Positions 21,119 through 31,353 of a DNA stretch of 61,954 nucleotides are shown here, one piece after another. The translations under genes were made by a program, and so were the position numbers. Below the pieces are notes generated by a model. The model was given only the letters and a program-made list of their open reading frames with translations, ran no database searches and was not told where the DNA came from. Each line of letters opens with the position of its first letter. Position 1 is the stretch's first letter. Source of the DNA: Stentor coeruleus (taxonomy: Eukaryota; Ciliophora; Heterotrichea; Heterotrichida; Stentoridae); contig MPUH01000358.1 in the NCBI GenBank assembly GCA_001970955.1, positions 1-61,954 on the forward strand, in the 5' to 3' direction.

Positions 21119-21538
21119 TTATGGACGAACTTTCTTGCAGTATTCACAAATCATTTTTGATGATCGATGTATAATTTGACACTGGCACAACCATTTATCT
21201 TTTTTTTGTTCCTTGATAGATACCACCCCTCCTCTTTGTATAATTTTTTTGATTTTATATAAATGAAACAACCCATTTGTAAAATTAAGAGATTCTCTAT
21301 AACTTGCTTCATCTATAACTTTAATATAATTTCCATTGTCATCCATATACTTATAATTGTGATTAGGATGACTATTTTTTAAAGTTCTATAATTATAAGG
21401 GGCGGCATCAATAATTTTAATCAATTGATCATATTTTTCTTTCATACTTTCTATACTAACTGAAACATTTGTGTTGTTTTTATCTTTTTTTTTATAAAAC
21501 CCTAGGATTGGTATGCTATATACAAGCTCTGACTCCAT
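21119..21538 (-). CDS. Small protein with C-terminal zinc-ribbon-like motif
   Basis: Protein of 139 aa, start MESELVYSIPILGFYKKK. The middle is hydrophilic and Tyr/Asn-rich. The C-terminus has W-L-C-Q-C followed about ten residues later by C-E-Y-C, a W-x-C-x-C...C-x-x-C arrangement that resembles, but does not exactly match, RanBP2-type zinc fingers. A metal-binding role is inferred only from this. No other domain was recognised. It is followed on the same strand by the coiled-coil gene and preceded, 176 bases away, by the endonuclease III gene. Confidence 0.65.
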   Translation of the reverse strand: MESELVYSIPILGFYKKKDKNNTNVSVSIESMKEKYDQLIKIIDAAPYNYRTLKNSHPNHNYKYMDDNGNYIKVIDEASYRESLNFTNGLFHLYKIKKIIQRGGVVSIKEQKKDKWLCQCQIIHRSSKMICEYCKKVRP

Positions 21539-21714
21539 TTATAGAAATTTTTCCATATTTCCTTAAAGACTTAAAATATTCCCACTTTAATATAAATTTT
21601 TGTTAATAAATTATACTTTTTTATCTAAGTATTATTTAAACTACCTCATTTACTTCATCAAAATTAACACAAAATATATTCGAATTTATTATTAAATTAT
21701 CAGAAAATGCACAT

Positions 21715-22443
21715 TTAAAATTCGATTTTCCTATATTTTTTAGTATAATCACATATATCTGATGCTGGGCATTTTTCACAATCAGGGTTTTTAACTGAGC
21801 AAAAAACTTGTGAAAAGCCAAGTAAATTCACATAAAGATCCTTCCATTGGGTTTTTGGGACTATTTTTTCCAGTTCTTTTTGTGTTTGTTTTTCTGTTTC
21901 TGTTTTCACTAACCCAAGTCTATTTGCTATTCTATGAATATTAGAATCAACAATTATACCTTCAGTTTTACCATAGCAAATATGTAAAAACATATTAGCA
22001 GTACGTGGACCTAATCCAGGTAAAGATATTAAATCTTTATATGTATCAGGGATAATCCCATTATAATTGTTTTTTATGATTTTAGCAGATTTTATTAAGT
22101 ATTTCGCTTTGTTGTTAGGAAAACTTACACCTTTTAACTCATAAGCTAAAGTTTCTTGACTATGATCTAGTATTGAGTTTATAGTAAGTCCTTTACTTTT
22201 TAAATATTCTATTTTTTTTGCTACGGCTGAATCTTTTGTCCTTGACCCGATAATCAGCCTAACGAACACTGAAAATTTAAAATCTTCTGAACCGAAATCT
22301 GAGTTGTTAGTAGATTCTTGTATCCTTTCATCAACTGGAGCGATGAAGTTTTTTCTAAGTTTTTTGAGCTTCATATACAAATCTTCACATTGTTTCTTTT
22401 CCTTTTTATGGTTTTCGTTGTCTTTAATGAACTTTTTCACCAT
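21715..22443 (-). CDS. Endonuclease III-like DNA glycosylase homologue, catalytic Lys replaced
   Basis: Protein of 242 aa of the HhH-GPD family, in which endonuclease III (Nth/NTH1) removes oxidised pyrimidines in base-excision repair. Visible features: helix-hairpin-helix LPGLGPRTANMF, the following catalytic-Asp segment VDSNIHRIANRLGL, and a C-terminal 4Fe-4S motif C-x6-C-x2-C-x5-C (FCSVKNPDCEKCPASDIC). In Nth and NTH1 the hairpin reads LPGVGRKTA or LPGVGPKMA, where Lys is the Schiff-base nucleophile. Here the residue is Arg (codon CGT). The usual LLSxQTxD segment reads IIGSRTKDS, with Gln also changed to Arg. The fold and cluster therefore look intact, but the bifunctional activity is doubtful. 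The N-terminus is short and Lys-rich with no clear targeting signal. Confidence 0.88.
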   Translation of the reverse strand: MVKKFIKDNENHKKEKKQCEDLYMKLKKLRKNFIAPVDERIQESTNNSDFGSEDFKFSVFVRLIIGSRTKDSAVAKKIEYLKSKGLTINSILDHSQETLAYELKGVSFPNNKAKYLIKSAKIIKNNYNGIIPDTYKDLISLPGLGPRTANMFLHICYGKTEGIIVDSNIHRIANRLGLVKTETEKQTQKELEKIVPKTQWKDLYVNLLGFSQVFCSVKNPDCEKCPASDICDYTKKYRKIEF

Positions 22444-23492
22444 TTTATTATGTGTTTTGTATATAATAGATTTTTTTTTCGATATACAGTATGAACTTTG
22501 TGTTAAACTAGGCTTTCTATACCTTTACTTTTTGATTCCAATCATATATCTGCTCTTGGATTTTAGCTTTTGCAATATATTGAAAGCTTTAAAATTTACT
22601 AATGAATTTTCTGGTTCATGCTGGTAGCAGGGAAAATATATATTTTACTATACACTTTTTCATATTTTAATCTTTATAACTTAAAAACCTACATAATTTG
22701 TAATTCAAATGCATCTTGAAATTTTGTTTATTATATTTATTGCATTTATAACTCAAACATTTATATAAATAGTTGAATAAAACCTTAATAATTTAATAAT
22801 CCTTAAGAATATTGAACTGATGAAATTCATAGATCAGAGAAATCTATAAAGATACAAAAAAGTAATTTTAATTACTAATAGTACTACAGAAAAAATTTAA
22901 ATACGAATAAGAAAAAAATCTAAAATTAATTGAGGATTGTACAGACCTTAATTGTTATAAAAAATTCCTAAATTTTAAAATAAGCCCATAAATGCATTAC
23001 TAGACCTCTATGAAGTTAAATAGCCATATACAAGTAAAATTGTATCATTTCATCATAAAAATACGCAAATCCCTTAATTTCTCATATCATTTGCCCAAAG
23101 AAAAATTAAAATTATCAAAATTCCCTCATATCGCCAATCTTTATTCTAATTATCTTAACATACTAAACAACCAATCTTCATACTAAACTTAATATCAAAT
23201 CAAAGCATCTCTTATCATAAAATAAACCTTAATCACATACATAAAAACTTAAAATATATACATTTCCTCATAAAAACTTAATATTTCATACTTTAAACCT
23301 CAACAATTCCTCTAAAAATTATTTTCATCAAAACAATATAAAAATTCAATTTTCCCAACTCATAAAACAATTATAACAACAAAAAAACCACAAAATCTTT
23401 CTAATATTTTTCCTTTTAACATAAATTCCCATTTGACTTGTTACTAAAATGCATGGATTTTTAAATTTTAATTTTAATGGTTAATAAATATA
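22444..23492. other. Divergent promoter region, endonuclease III-like / centrin-like
   Basis: About 1 kb between two genes transcribed away from each other. From about 23000 to 23490 the + strand is rich in A and C and almost free of G, the promoter-side composition seen before other + genes. Toward 22444 the bias weakens. No open frame is supported; TATA-like sequence is everywhere and not diagnostic. Confidence 0.6.
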
Positions 23493-23999
23493 ATGTCTAA
23501 AAAGGTAGTCAAGGGAAAAGAGCCAGCAAAGCAATCTAAGCCTGTAGTCGATATCAAATTGACTGAAGATGAGATTAAAGATTGCAAAGAGGCCTTTGAT
23601 TTATTCGATTTAGATAGCTCTGGGACAATTGATCCTAAAGAAGTTCAGGCTGCACTTAATTCATTAGGTAGAGATCAATCACCAACTATCTTTAGGCTTT
23701 TAGCTGGTATTGAAGAACTTGGTGCTGAGATTGATTTTGACTCATTTTTAGGACATGTTAATGATAGACTAGGTAACAGAGAATCCAAAGAAGGTGTTCA
23801 AAGAATCTTAGATCTTTTTGATGCTGAAGGCACTGGCCATATTACTCTTAAAGCTCTAACAAGAGTTGCAAGAGAATTAGGAGAAAGTATGACTGAAGAA
23901 GAACTTGCCCATGCTCTCGAAAGAATTTCAAGCTTAGGTTCACCAGAGCTTACCTTCGAAGATTTCTATAAGGTCATGACTAAGAAAGTTTACGGCTAA
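23493..23999 (+). CDS. Centrin-like EF-hand protein
   Basis: Protein of 168 aa with a short basic head (MSKKVVKGKEPAKQSK) and four EF-hand positions. EF1, DLDSSGTIDPKE (about residues 38-49), has all canonical Ca2+ ligands. EF2 has no normal loop. EF3, DAEGTGHITLKA, lacks the acidic residue at loop position 12. EF4 (SSLGSPELTFEDF) is degenerate. The order, length and the segments KEAFDLFD and RVARELGE match centrins, Ca2+-binding proteins of basal bodies and contractile fibres. Stentor and other heterotrichs have many centrin-like proteins in their contractile myonemes, so this may be a divergent contractile-system member; that assignment is inference. Only one site is expected to bind Ca2+ well. 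Confidence 0.85.
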   Translation: MSKKVVKGKEPAKQSKPVVDIKLTEDEIKDCKEAFDLFDLDSSGTIDPKEVQAALNSLGRDQSPTIFRLLAGIEELGAEIDFDSFLGHVNDRLGNRESKEGVQRILDLFDAEGTGHITLKALTRVARELGESMTEEELAHALERISSLGSPELTFEDFYKVMTKKVYG

Positions 24000-24860
24000 T
24001 TAATATTAGGTACTGAAGAAGTTTTCTTGAGATTTTTTAAACTTTTGATGAAAAATTTTTTTTGACAAAAGGTTTTGGAATGAGAAAAATTTTATATGGG
24101 TTTATAGATTGAAAGATTGGGCTGGTAGATAGATTAGAATAGAGAGGATTTATTTAGAGATGGATAATATGGAAAATTTGTGTATTGGTTTATGGATGGA
24201 GAAGTATTAGATAAGATTTTGGAATTTTTTATTGCAGTCGGTTATTTGGTTGATTTTTTTTTTGGTTTTATGTTGGGAATTAGAAAAATAATTTTTAGGT
24301 TTTGTTATGGGTGGAAATTGGAAAAAATTAGGGTAAATTTTGGATTTGGTTTTAAAAAGGAGTTGTGATGTGCTTATATGTTTATTAAAGTTTTGATTGT
24401 ATATTTTATATTTTGTGCTATTTTTGGTTAGCTTTTAAATTGAATATGTTGTGTGAGTTTAATTATTTTTTATAAGATTAAAGTTTTGTATGTACTCCAA
24501 TGAAAAATATTCAAAAATTAATTTGTGTAATTATAATTATTATTAAAGGAGAATTTAATATATTTATTATGATTCAATATATTTAAAACTAAACAATAAA
24601 ATTACTAGATCTTGATATACAAAATGAATATACAATCTTATACCTTTTAATTCCTCACACTCTAAAAATGCTTTAGCATTTTTCAAAATCTCTCCTACAA
24701 TAAATTTGCTCTATCTTCTTTAACCTCAATTTAATAATAACATACACTAGAATTCAAATATCATTCTTTCAATTTATAATTTCCAAACTCTTACCATAAC
24801 ACATAAAACTCAAATAAAAAACAATTTCTTTGCCTCCAAAGCTTTAAAAACAAAATATAA
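24000..24860. other. Spacer with composition switch between two + genes
   Basis: From 24000 to about 24470 the + strand is G-rich and C-poor (after the centrin-like gene). From about 24580 to 24860 it is C-rich and G-poor (before the next gene). The open frame at 24180-24368 starts with GTG and reflects the G/T-rich composition; it is not a gene. Confidence 0.65.
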
Positions 24861-26339
24861 ATGTCTTATCCAAAAGTACCCCCAAAAGCTACTCAAACTG
24901 CAGCAACAAAATTATCAGAGCAGCAAAGGGCACGTCTTTTAAAACTCCAAGAACGTGAAGAGCTAAAAGGTCTTCTCGTAAACAAGTTCAAAAAAAAATA
25001 CGGTAATGAAGCCGGGTTTATCGACAAAGAAGTAGAGAATTTCATGAAACAAGAAACTTTAACCGAAGCAAACCTACAGAAACTCGATGATAAAATCAAG
25101 AAAAAAGTTGAAGCGGACCAAAAATCCGTCTCTCACAAATCTGAACCCCAGGCAAAATACGTAACTCCCAGTGTTCGTAGTTCAAAAAACTCAGTTAAAG
25201 GTTCAGATAAAATGTCGGTAGCATCATCAATGAGATCCTCTGCAAAAACTTCAGAATTTGTCCCTGAAGATAATGAGGATGAGTGGGCTGCCATACTTGA
25301 ATATGATACAATGATGTTCCATGAAGAAGAAAAAGCAAGACTTAGAAGAGAAATAGAAAATAAAATGAAACTTAAAAGAGAATTAGATCGACAACTTAAT
25401 GATAAAAATCGTAAAAAACTTAGTGAAGAGGAAGAAGAACGTTTATATGATGAAGCACAAAAGAGGAATATAGAAATGATGGAACTTAAAGAAAAAGAAA
25501 GAGATCTTATGTATAGAGAAAAAGTTATGCAAGAAAAATTATTAAGAGATAAACAATTAGGTGAAGAAAAACGTAGAAAAAAACTTGATGAAAGGCAACA
25601 AAGGGAACTTGATGAAAAATTAGTCATGAGACTTCAAGATGAACTTAAAGCAGATCAGGCAGCATTTGAAGAAAAAAGAAGAGATGAACGTATTTACATG
25701 CTAAAAATGATGGAAGAAAACGAGGAAAACAAAAAAAGGCAAATGGAAATCAAAGAATTCGAAAGGCAAAACGATATAAAGTCTATGGAAGACTATGCAA
25801 AAATGCTTGATAAACAAGAAGAAGATAGATTAAATGAAATAAAAGCTCGAGAAGAAAGACAACAATTGCTTATGGCTCGTATGGCTGATACTGTACTTAA
25901 AGAACAAAAGCAAAAAAATCATGAAGAAGATTTGATGTTGTTAAAACAAATTGAAGAAAAAGAATTATTAGATAAAGCTGAAGATGAAAGGAGAATGTTA
26001 CAATTAAAAAAACAAAAACAAGATATAAGGAAAATACTTGATAAACAAGTAGATGAAAAAAATAAAAGGAAAATTATGGAAAAGAAAAATCACGATGAAC
26101 AAGCGGATATGTGGAAAAAAGATGCAGATGAGTTTTATAAAATGGAAGATGAAAGGAAAATGAGAGAAAAACAACTTAATATGATGCATGTTGATATTTT
26201 AAGATCGCAGATGGATGAGAAGAATATGAAAAAGAAAAAATTGGTTATGAATAAAGATGAGATTAAGATGAATAAGAATTTACTCAAGAAAGTTTTTCAG
26301 GATAAGTCAGAAGGTCAGAGCAGGGTTGAGGATAATTAG
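24861..26339 (+). CDS. Trichohyalin/plectin-like coiled-coil protein, probably ciliary
   Basis: Protein of 492 aa, start MSYPKVPPKATQ. An N-terminal region with a short helix (about 20-100) and a Ser-rich linker (about 100-135) leads to DEWAAILEYDT (about 145), from which a highly charged single-helix region of Arg, Lys and Glu runs to the end. The style matches the trichohyalin-plectin-homology proteins found in axonemal inner-microtubule proteins such as CFAP45 and CFAP53, but I cannot assign an orthologue. No membrane segment or enzyme motif is present. The ATG is preceded by a C-rich, G-poor flank. Confidence 0.75.
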   Translation: MSYPKVPPKATQTAATKLSEQQRARLLKLQEREELKGLLVNKFKKKYGNEAGFIDKEVENFMKQETLTEANLQKLDDKIKKKVEADQKSVSHKSEPQAKYVTPSVRSSKNSVKGSDKMSVASSMRSSAKTSEFVPEDNEDEWAAILEYDTMMFHEEEKARLRREIENKMKLKRELDRQLNDKNRKKLSEEEEERLYDEAQKRNIEMMELKEKERDLMYREKVMQEKLLRDKQLGEEKRRKKLDERQQRELDEKLVMRLQDELKADQAAFEEKRRDERIYMLKMMEENEENKKRQMEIKEFERQNDIKSMEDYAKMLDKQEEDRLNEIKAREERQQLLMARMADTVLKEQKQKNHEEDLMLLKQIEEKELLDKAEDERRMLQLKKQKQDIRKILDKQVDEKNKRKIMEKKNHDEQADMWKKDADEFYKMEDERKMREKQLNMMHVDILRSQMDEKNMKKKKLVMNKDEIKMNKNLLKKVFQDKSEGQSRVEDN

Positions 26340-27081
26340 TTTAGTTAATAAACTTTATTTACAAATTTATCAGATGAAGGATGATTTGAGAATTTGTAGG
26401 AATTTTATGTTTTTTATTAGGTTTTGTAGAATAGATGATGAGGAAGTTGGAAGTTTGTGAGAAAATATTAATGAATTTTTGAAGGGTTTTGGAGTTGGTG
26501 TATGGAGATGGAGTATTTGATATCGTTAATTTAGATAACAATACTAAGTTATTAGTTTAAATAGAAAACCAAATAAAATAAGCTTGTTTACTAAGCATAC
26601 TTCACTTTTTCTTCTTACAATAATCCTTATAAATTTATACTTTATAGACTGATCCAAACTTAAAAAAAAAATCAAAAAAATTTCATTCTACCACAATTTC
26701 TATGATTTTATATAAAAATGTATTTAACTTCCAAAGCCAACACAAAATCTTAAATATATTACATTTACTATATCTAAGGCTTATATTAAACCTATATACA
26801 TTTTAATCATATTAAATAAAAACAACAATCATAAATTCATCCTCACTCTTACCAAAAATAACAAAAATTATTTAATCATCATCTAAATCCTCAATAATCA
26901 TATCAAATTAAAACATTAAAACATATACATAAACTTCATATAATCCACAACTCTCTATACAAATAAAACCATACCAATTAAATTATTGAATTAAAAATCT
27001 ACAACATTTAACCCCCTATATAAAGCTTTAAAATCCTCTAACTTATTAAACTTATACACAAGGATCATAAATCACTGTTTT
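26340..27081. other. Convergent spacer
   Basis: The left half (to about 26530) is G-rich on the + strand, the 3' side of the + gene. The right half (about 26580-27080) is C-rich on the + strand, the 3' side of the minus gene. No open frame or structured element is supported. Confidence 0.6.
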
Positions 27082-27579
27082 TTATTCCTCATTATTCTGA
27101 TCTACCTTTGGAAGTTTAAAAACTTTTATAGGTTTTCTTTGCTTTCTAGGTCTTGGAGGCTTATGAATTTTTATAGAACTTGTAGGAAGAGGTACAGGAG
27201 CTAATATTGGTACATCTTCAGGTGGGTGACAAAGAATAAAAGCCTCTTGTTTTTTCTTGATCTGATCTGGATTTCCTTGTTTTTTAGTATTTCTAGTAGA
27301 TTCATTACCAGGTGAACCATTTCTACTACCATTACTTGAACTTATTGTGCTTAGTTGGCTTGTACTTGAATTACTACGATTTAGGTGGCTTCGGTTTTCA
27401 ATGGTCCTGATACGAAATCTCACCGGCTCAGGCTGGGTACGTTGTTTGGAAATAGTGTTACCATGAATCTCTTTCCAACCACATATATCAGTATCAAAGC
27501 CAATTTTTTCATCAACCCATTCATTACCCATTTTTTCACTTTCTTCTGAAAGGAATTCAATAAGCTTTTTTTCTGTCAT
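27082..27579 (-). CDS. Small Ser/Asn- and Pro/Lys-rich protein
   Basis: Protein of 165 aa from the first ATG (MTEKKLIEFLSEESEK). The frame is open for 19 more codons upstream, to a TTG directly after TAA codons; that part reads protein-like (LVEVLKKYSQLCDIK), so an upstream exon or a different start cannot be excluded. The N-terminal 60 residues could fold. The middle is a low-complexity Ser/Asn tract (about 75-110), and the tail is basic and Pro-rich (KPPRPRKQRKPIKVFKLPK). The function was not recognised. Confidence 0.65.
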   Translation of the reverse strand: MTEKKLIEFLSEESEKMGNEWVDEKIGFDTDICGWKEIHGNTISKQRTQPEPVRFRIRTIENRSHLNRSNSSTSQLSTISSSNGSRNGSPGNESTRNTKKQGNPDQIKKKQEAFILCHPPEDVPILAPVPLPTSSIKIHKPPRPRKQRKPIKVFKLPKVDQNNEE

Positions 27580-28309
27580 TTTTATATCACATAATTGGCT
27601 GTATTTTTTAAGAACTTCAACTAAATAACTAATCAATTATTATATAAACTTTTATTAGTTTAACAACTTTATTTGATATCCATATATGATTAGATGTATT
27701 GTATATAAAATAAAGATTTTCAGTATGCAAAAGGTTTGATTTTTAAAAGCTTTTAACTTGAGATTTTCATTTTACTAGAAATTTTGATACTGGTTTTTAT
27801 ATATAATTTATGTATTTTGATTTAAGATAAAAATCTTTGCAGTTTTGATAGAGTTATATCAAAAATCTGTTATATATTAAAATACTTATAATAAATCATC
27901 CTAACATTATAAACTCCACCAATGATATTTTCATTCTATTTAGCATGCTGACGATTATATTCTATAAATAAAAAGCTATATTCTAATTCTATCATTCTTC
28001 ATAAAATATTTCCATCACCTTTATTTTTTTTTTTTAATTCAAATATACTTAAACTACCAAAATCCATTCCAATTCCCCAATCACTATAAAATAAATTCAA
28101 ATCATTCAAAATCCACATCAATATAAAACTAACTCAAAAATAAATTTCTTTAACCTAAACCTTCTCTACTGCCCATCCATCATCCAAGCCTCTATCCCAC
28201 CTCCCATTTTCCAAAAAACTCCTAAAAATCTTATCCTTCACTATTCTCGAAATCTTCTAAAATCTAATTCTCACAATCAAAAAGCACCCATATCTAATAT
28301 TGGTTAAAA
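27580..28309. other. Divergent promoter region before PP5
   Basis: The + strand becomes C-rich and G-poor from about 28000 to 28300, directly before the phosphatase gene. The part next to 27580 is less biased. No open frame is supported. Confidence 0.6.
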
Positions 28310-29740
28310 ATGGTCGAGTGTATCACAACTCCTGAGTTCGAAGAATTCAAACAACGAGGAAATGATTTCTTCAAACTTGCCAAGTACTCTGAAGCAATTG
28401 AATGGTATAACAAAGCTCTAGATGTTTATCCAAACTCAGCAATAGTTTATGCAAATCGCTCAGTTGCAAATCTCAAGCTAGAAAACTATGGTTTTGCAGA
28501 AGCTGATGCAACAAGGGCAATAGAAGCTGATCCAAACTATGTAAAAGCATATTATCGAAGAGGATCTGCATTGTTTTCAATGGGTAAATTCAAAGATGCT
28601 ATTAATGACTTGAAAACTGTATGTCAAAAATTCCCAAGCGATAAAGAAGCAAGACAAAAGCTCACAATAGCTCAAAAAGAGTACAAAGCTATGAGATTTG
28701 CTGAGTGTTTTGCCAGAGATCATCATGTCAAAGTTATAAACCCTGAAGATGTTGTGATTAATGATACATATAAAGGCTTACATTTACCTGAGACTATGAC
28801 AAGAGAATGGGTATTAGAACTTATGAGAAATTATAAAAACCAAGTATTATTACATAAAAAATATGCTGTTATTATCATACAAAGAATAAGAGATATACTA
28901 GCAAGATACAAATCGCTTATAAGAATTGAAGTGCCAAATAATTTAGAATTCAATGTTTGTGGAGATGTACATGGACAATATTTTGATCTTTGTAATATTT
29001 TTGAACTTAATGGTTACCCAAGTGAAAACAACCCATATTTGTTTAATGGGGATTTTGTTGACAGAGGGTCTTTTTCAGTAGAAATCATATTAACACTTTT
29101 TTCATGGAAACTTGTTTACCCTGAACATTTCCATTTACTCAGAGGTAATCATGAAACTAGAAATATGAATAAAATGTATGGTTTTGAAGGTGAAGTCAAA
29201 CATAAATATGATTTAGATGTTATGGAATTATTTAGTGAAACCTTTTGTAACCTACCTCTTTGTGCTGTTATAAACAATAAAGCTATGGTTGTTCATGGAG
29301 GACTTTTTACACAAGATGGGGTTAAACTTTCTGATATTGAAGCAATTGATAGAGTTCGTGAACCTCCTGATTCAGGAATTATGTGTGATATACTATGGGC
29401 TGATCCTATAAAAGTTAATGGGCGCCATCCATCAAAACGTGGAGTTGGGATATGTTTTGGTCCTGATATTGCCCATAAATTTTTAGATGATAATGGATTA
29501 GATGTTGTTGTTAGGTCTCATGAAGTTAAAGATAATGGCTATGAAGAAGAAGCTAATGGAAGAGTTGTTACGGTTTTTAGTGCACCGAATTATTGTGATC
29601 AAATGGGAAATAAAGGTGCTATTATGAAGTTTAGAGGAAGTGATATGAGAAGACGATTTGTCACTTTTACTGCAGTGGTAATTTTTATTTAGCCTCATCC
29701 AAATGTTCCTTGTATGGCATATGCACGACAGTTCTTTTGA
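28310..29740 (+). CDS. PPP5: Serine/threonine protein phosphatase 5 (TPR + PPP domain)
   Basis: Two exons code 471 aa. Residues about 9-110 are three TPR motifs (FKQRGNDFFKLAKYSEAIEW; AIVYANRSVANLKLENYGFA; VKAYYRRGSALFSMGKFKDA), which in PP5 bind Hsp90 and inhibit the enzyme. The PPP catalytic domain follows, with the metal and phosphate ligands GDVHGQ (near 218), GDFVDRGSFSVE, LRGNHE, HGGLF and RSHEVKDNGYE. All match PP5 rather than PP1 or PP2A. A 15-nt intron at 29678-29692 must be removed to reach the PP5-like end TAVPHPNVPCMAYARQFF; without it the frame stops early at TAG. The stop is TGA, which supports the standard code. The substrate-dephosphorylation role in Hsp90 complexes is known for the family. 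Confidence 0.95.
29678..29692 (+). other. 15-nt intron in PP5 gene
   Basis: GTAATTTTTATTTAG, phase 0, after codon 456. Removal restores the conserved C-terminal PHPNVP segment of PP5. Confidence 0.95.
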
Positions 29741-30261
29741 TGAATTAGATATAGTAAATAACTAGAAGTTTTTTTAATGGGGTTAAAATTGAAAGTGAGG
29801 TTTTGTCATGGACTTTTAATGTAGGGTTTTAATAGGATTTTGTTGAGATGGTATTGAGGTTAAGATATGGGAAAATATTAAAGATAATGCGAGTTTTTTA
29901 ATATTTTATATGTTTTTTGTGTGTTGTTATGATAAGTGATGTAGTTAGTTTAAGTTTATGATAGCATTAGTTAGATATATTTTGATTATATTTTATATTA
30001 GCAACTTAAAATTAAACTGACTTATTTTCATCAGCAGATATTCATCATATAATTTCATTACGTCATCAAACCTAAAAAGCACACTTTATCATCAAACTTT
30101 CAATTCTAGTCCTAAAATAATCTCTATATTTTCACATCTTAAAACTCTTCCTAGTCTAATCATAAACATATTCAAAATTCTTAAAAAGCTCAAAATCCTT
30201 ACCTCCTTGCAAAGCCACCTTCTAATCTTACTCTTAATACCTTTAAAAAAATTTAATTAAT
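29741..30261. other. Spacer with composition switch between PP5 and AGC kinase
   Basis: G-rich and C-poor on the + strand to about 29980, then C-rich and G-poor to the kinase start; the switch is near 30010. No open frame is supported. Confidence 0.65.
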
Positions 30262-31353
30262 ATGGGTTGTCCGTGCTTTAAAAGCGAAGATAGGCCTGAA
30301 AAAGAGTCTTTAATAGATGCAAGTCCAATAAAAGGGTTGAAACCTGAAGACTTTAACATAATAAAAATCATAGGCCGAGGGAATTTCGGGAAAGTTTGTC
30401 TTGTCGAGAAAAAAAACACTAAAGAATTCTATGCTATGAAAATCCTAAAAAAAAAACTTATAGAAAACAGAGGGCAAAGAATACATACAATCACAGAAAG
30501 AAAAATACTTGAAAACTCAAAAAGTCCTTTTATAGCTCGTTTATATTATGCATTTCAAACCCCAAGTAAACTTTATATGGTCATGGAATACCTTCGAGGG
30601 GGAGAGCTTTTTTTCCACCTGACTCAAGAGCGGGTTTTTAATGAACTAAGGGCAAAATTTTATATAGGAGAAATTCTATTAGGACTTGAGTATCTTCATT
30701 ACAATGGGGTAATTTATAGAGACTTAAAGCCTGATAATGTTATGCTAGACTCAGAAGGTCATGTAAGATTAACAGATTTCGGACTAAGCAAGTCTGGAAT
30801 CGATGCTGATAATCCTAAAGCTTACACATTCTGTGGTACAGCAGAATATCTTGCCCCGGAAATACTTAAAAGCCAAGGATATGATCAAGCTGTAGACTTT
30901 TGGAGCCTTGGAGCACTAATGTATCTTATGCTTTCAGGAACTCCTCCACATTATTCTAAAAACCGAAATGAAATTTATAAGAATATCCTTACAAAACCTA
31001 TAGAGCCTTTACTTAACATCAGTGAAGATGGTAATGATTTACTTATAAAACTCTTGAAAATTGATGTAAAAAATATATAGCCTAGTGAAAGAATACATAC
31101 TGCTGCTGAAGTTAAAAGTCATCCATGGTTTATGAAAACAAATTGGCATGAAATGTCTGAGAAAAAAACAGTTCCACCTTTTAAACCGAAAGCTAGAGGA
31201 CAAACTGATACAAGCAATTTTGATAGAGCTTTTACTAGTGAGAAATTAGATGAGTCTTTTGAGTATAATGAACTTTCGCCATCGCCTAATCATTTTAGTG
31301 GGTTTACATATAAAGATATTATTAGTATAGCAGCAGCTTCGAATAAAGAGTAG
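30262..31353 (+). CDS. AGC-family protein kinase with N-terminal acylation signal
   Basis: Two exons code 358 aa. The N-terminus MGCPCFKS has Gly2 and Cys3/Cys5, a predicted myristoylation plus palmitoylation site, so membrane attachment is likely. Kinase domain from about 31: Gly loop GRGNFG (38-43), Lys60 in YAMKILKK, catalytic YRDLKPDN (Asp154), DFGLSK (Asp172), activation loop TFCGTAEYLAPE with phospho-acceptor Thr189. These are AGC-type (Akt/SGK/S6K) signatures. A 15-nt intron at 31066-31080 removes a TAG and joins LKID to PSERIHTAAEVKSHPWF. The C-terminal tail ends with a hydrophobic motif FSGFTY (340-345, Thr344) preceded by SPSP, the classic PDK1/TORC2-type regulatory sites. It has no PH domain; lipid modification may replace it. 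The gene borders the array of MGC mini-genes, whose products share its N-terminal signal. Confidence 0.93.
31066..31080 (+). other. 15-nt intron in AGC kinase gene
   Basis: GTAAAAAATATATAG, phase 0, after codon 268. Removal restores the conserved sub-domain XI segment of AGC kinases (DPSERI). Confidence 0.95.

Noticed and set aside
24180..24368. Open frame of 62 codons after the centrin-like gene
   Set aside because: It starts with GTG, consists of G/T-rich 3' flank composition and shows no conserved protein features.
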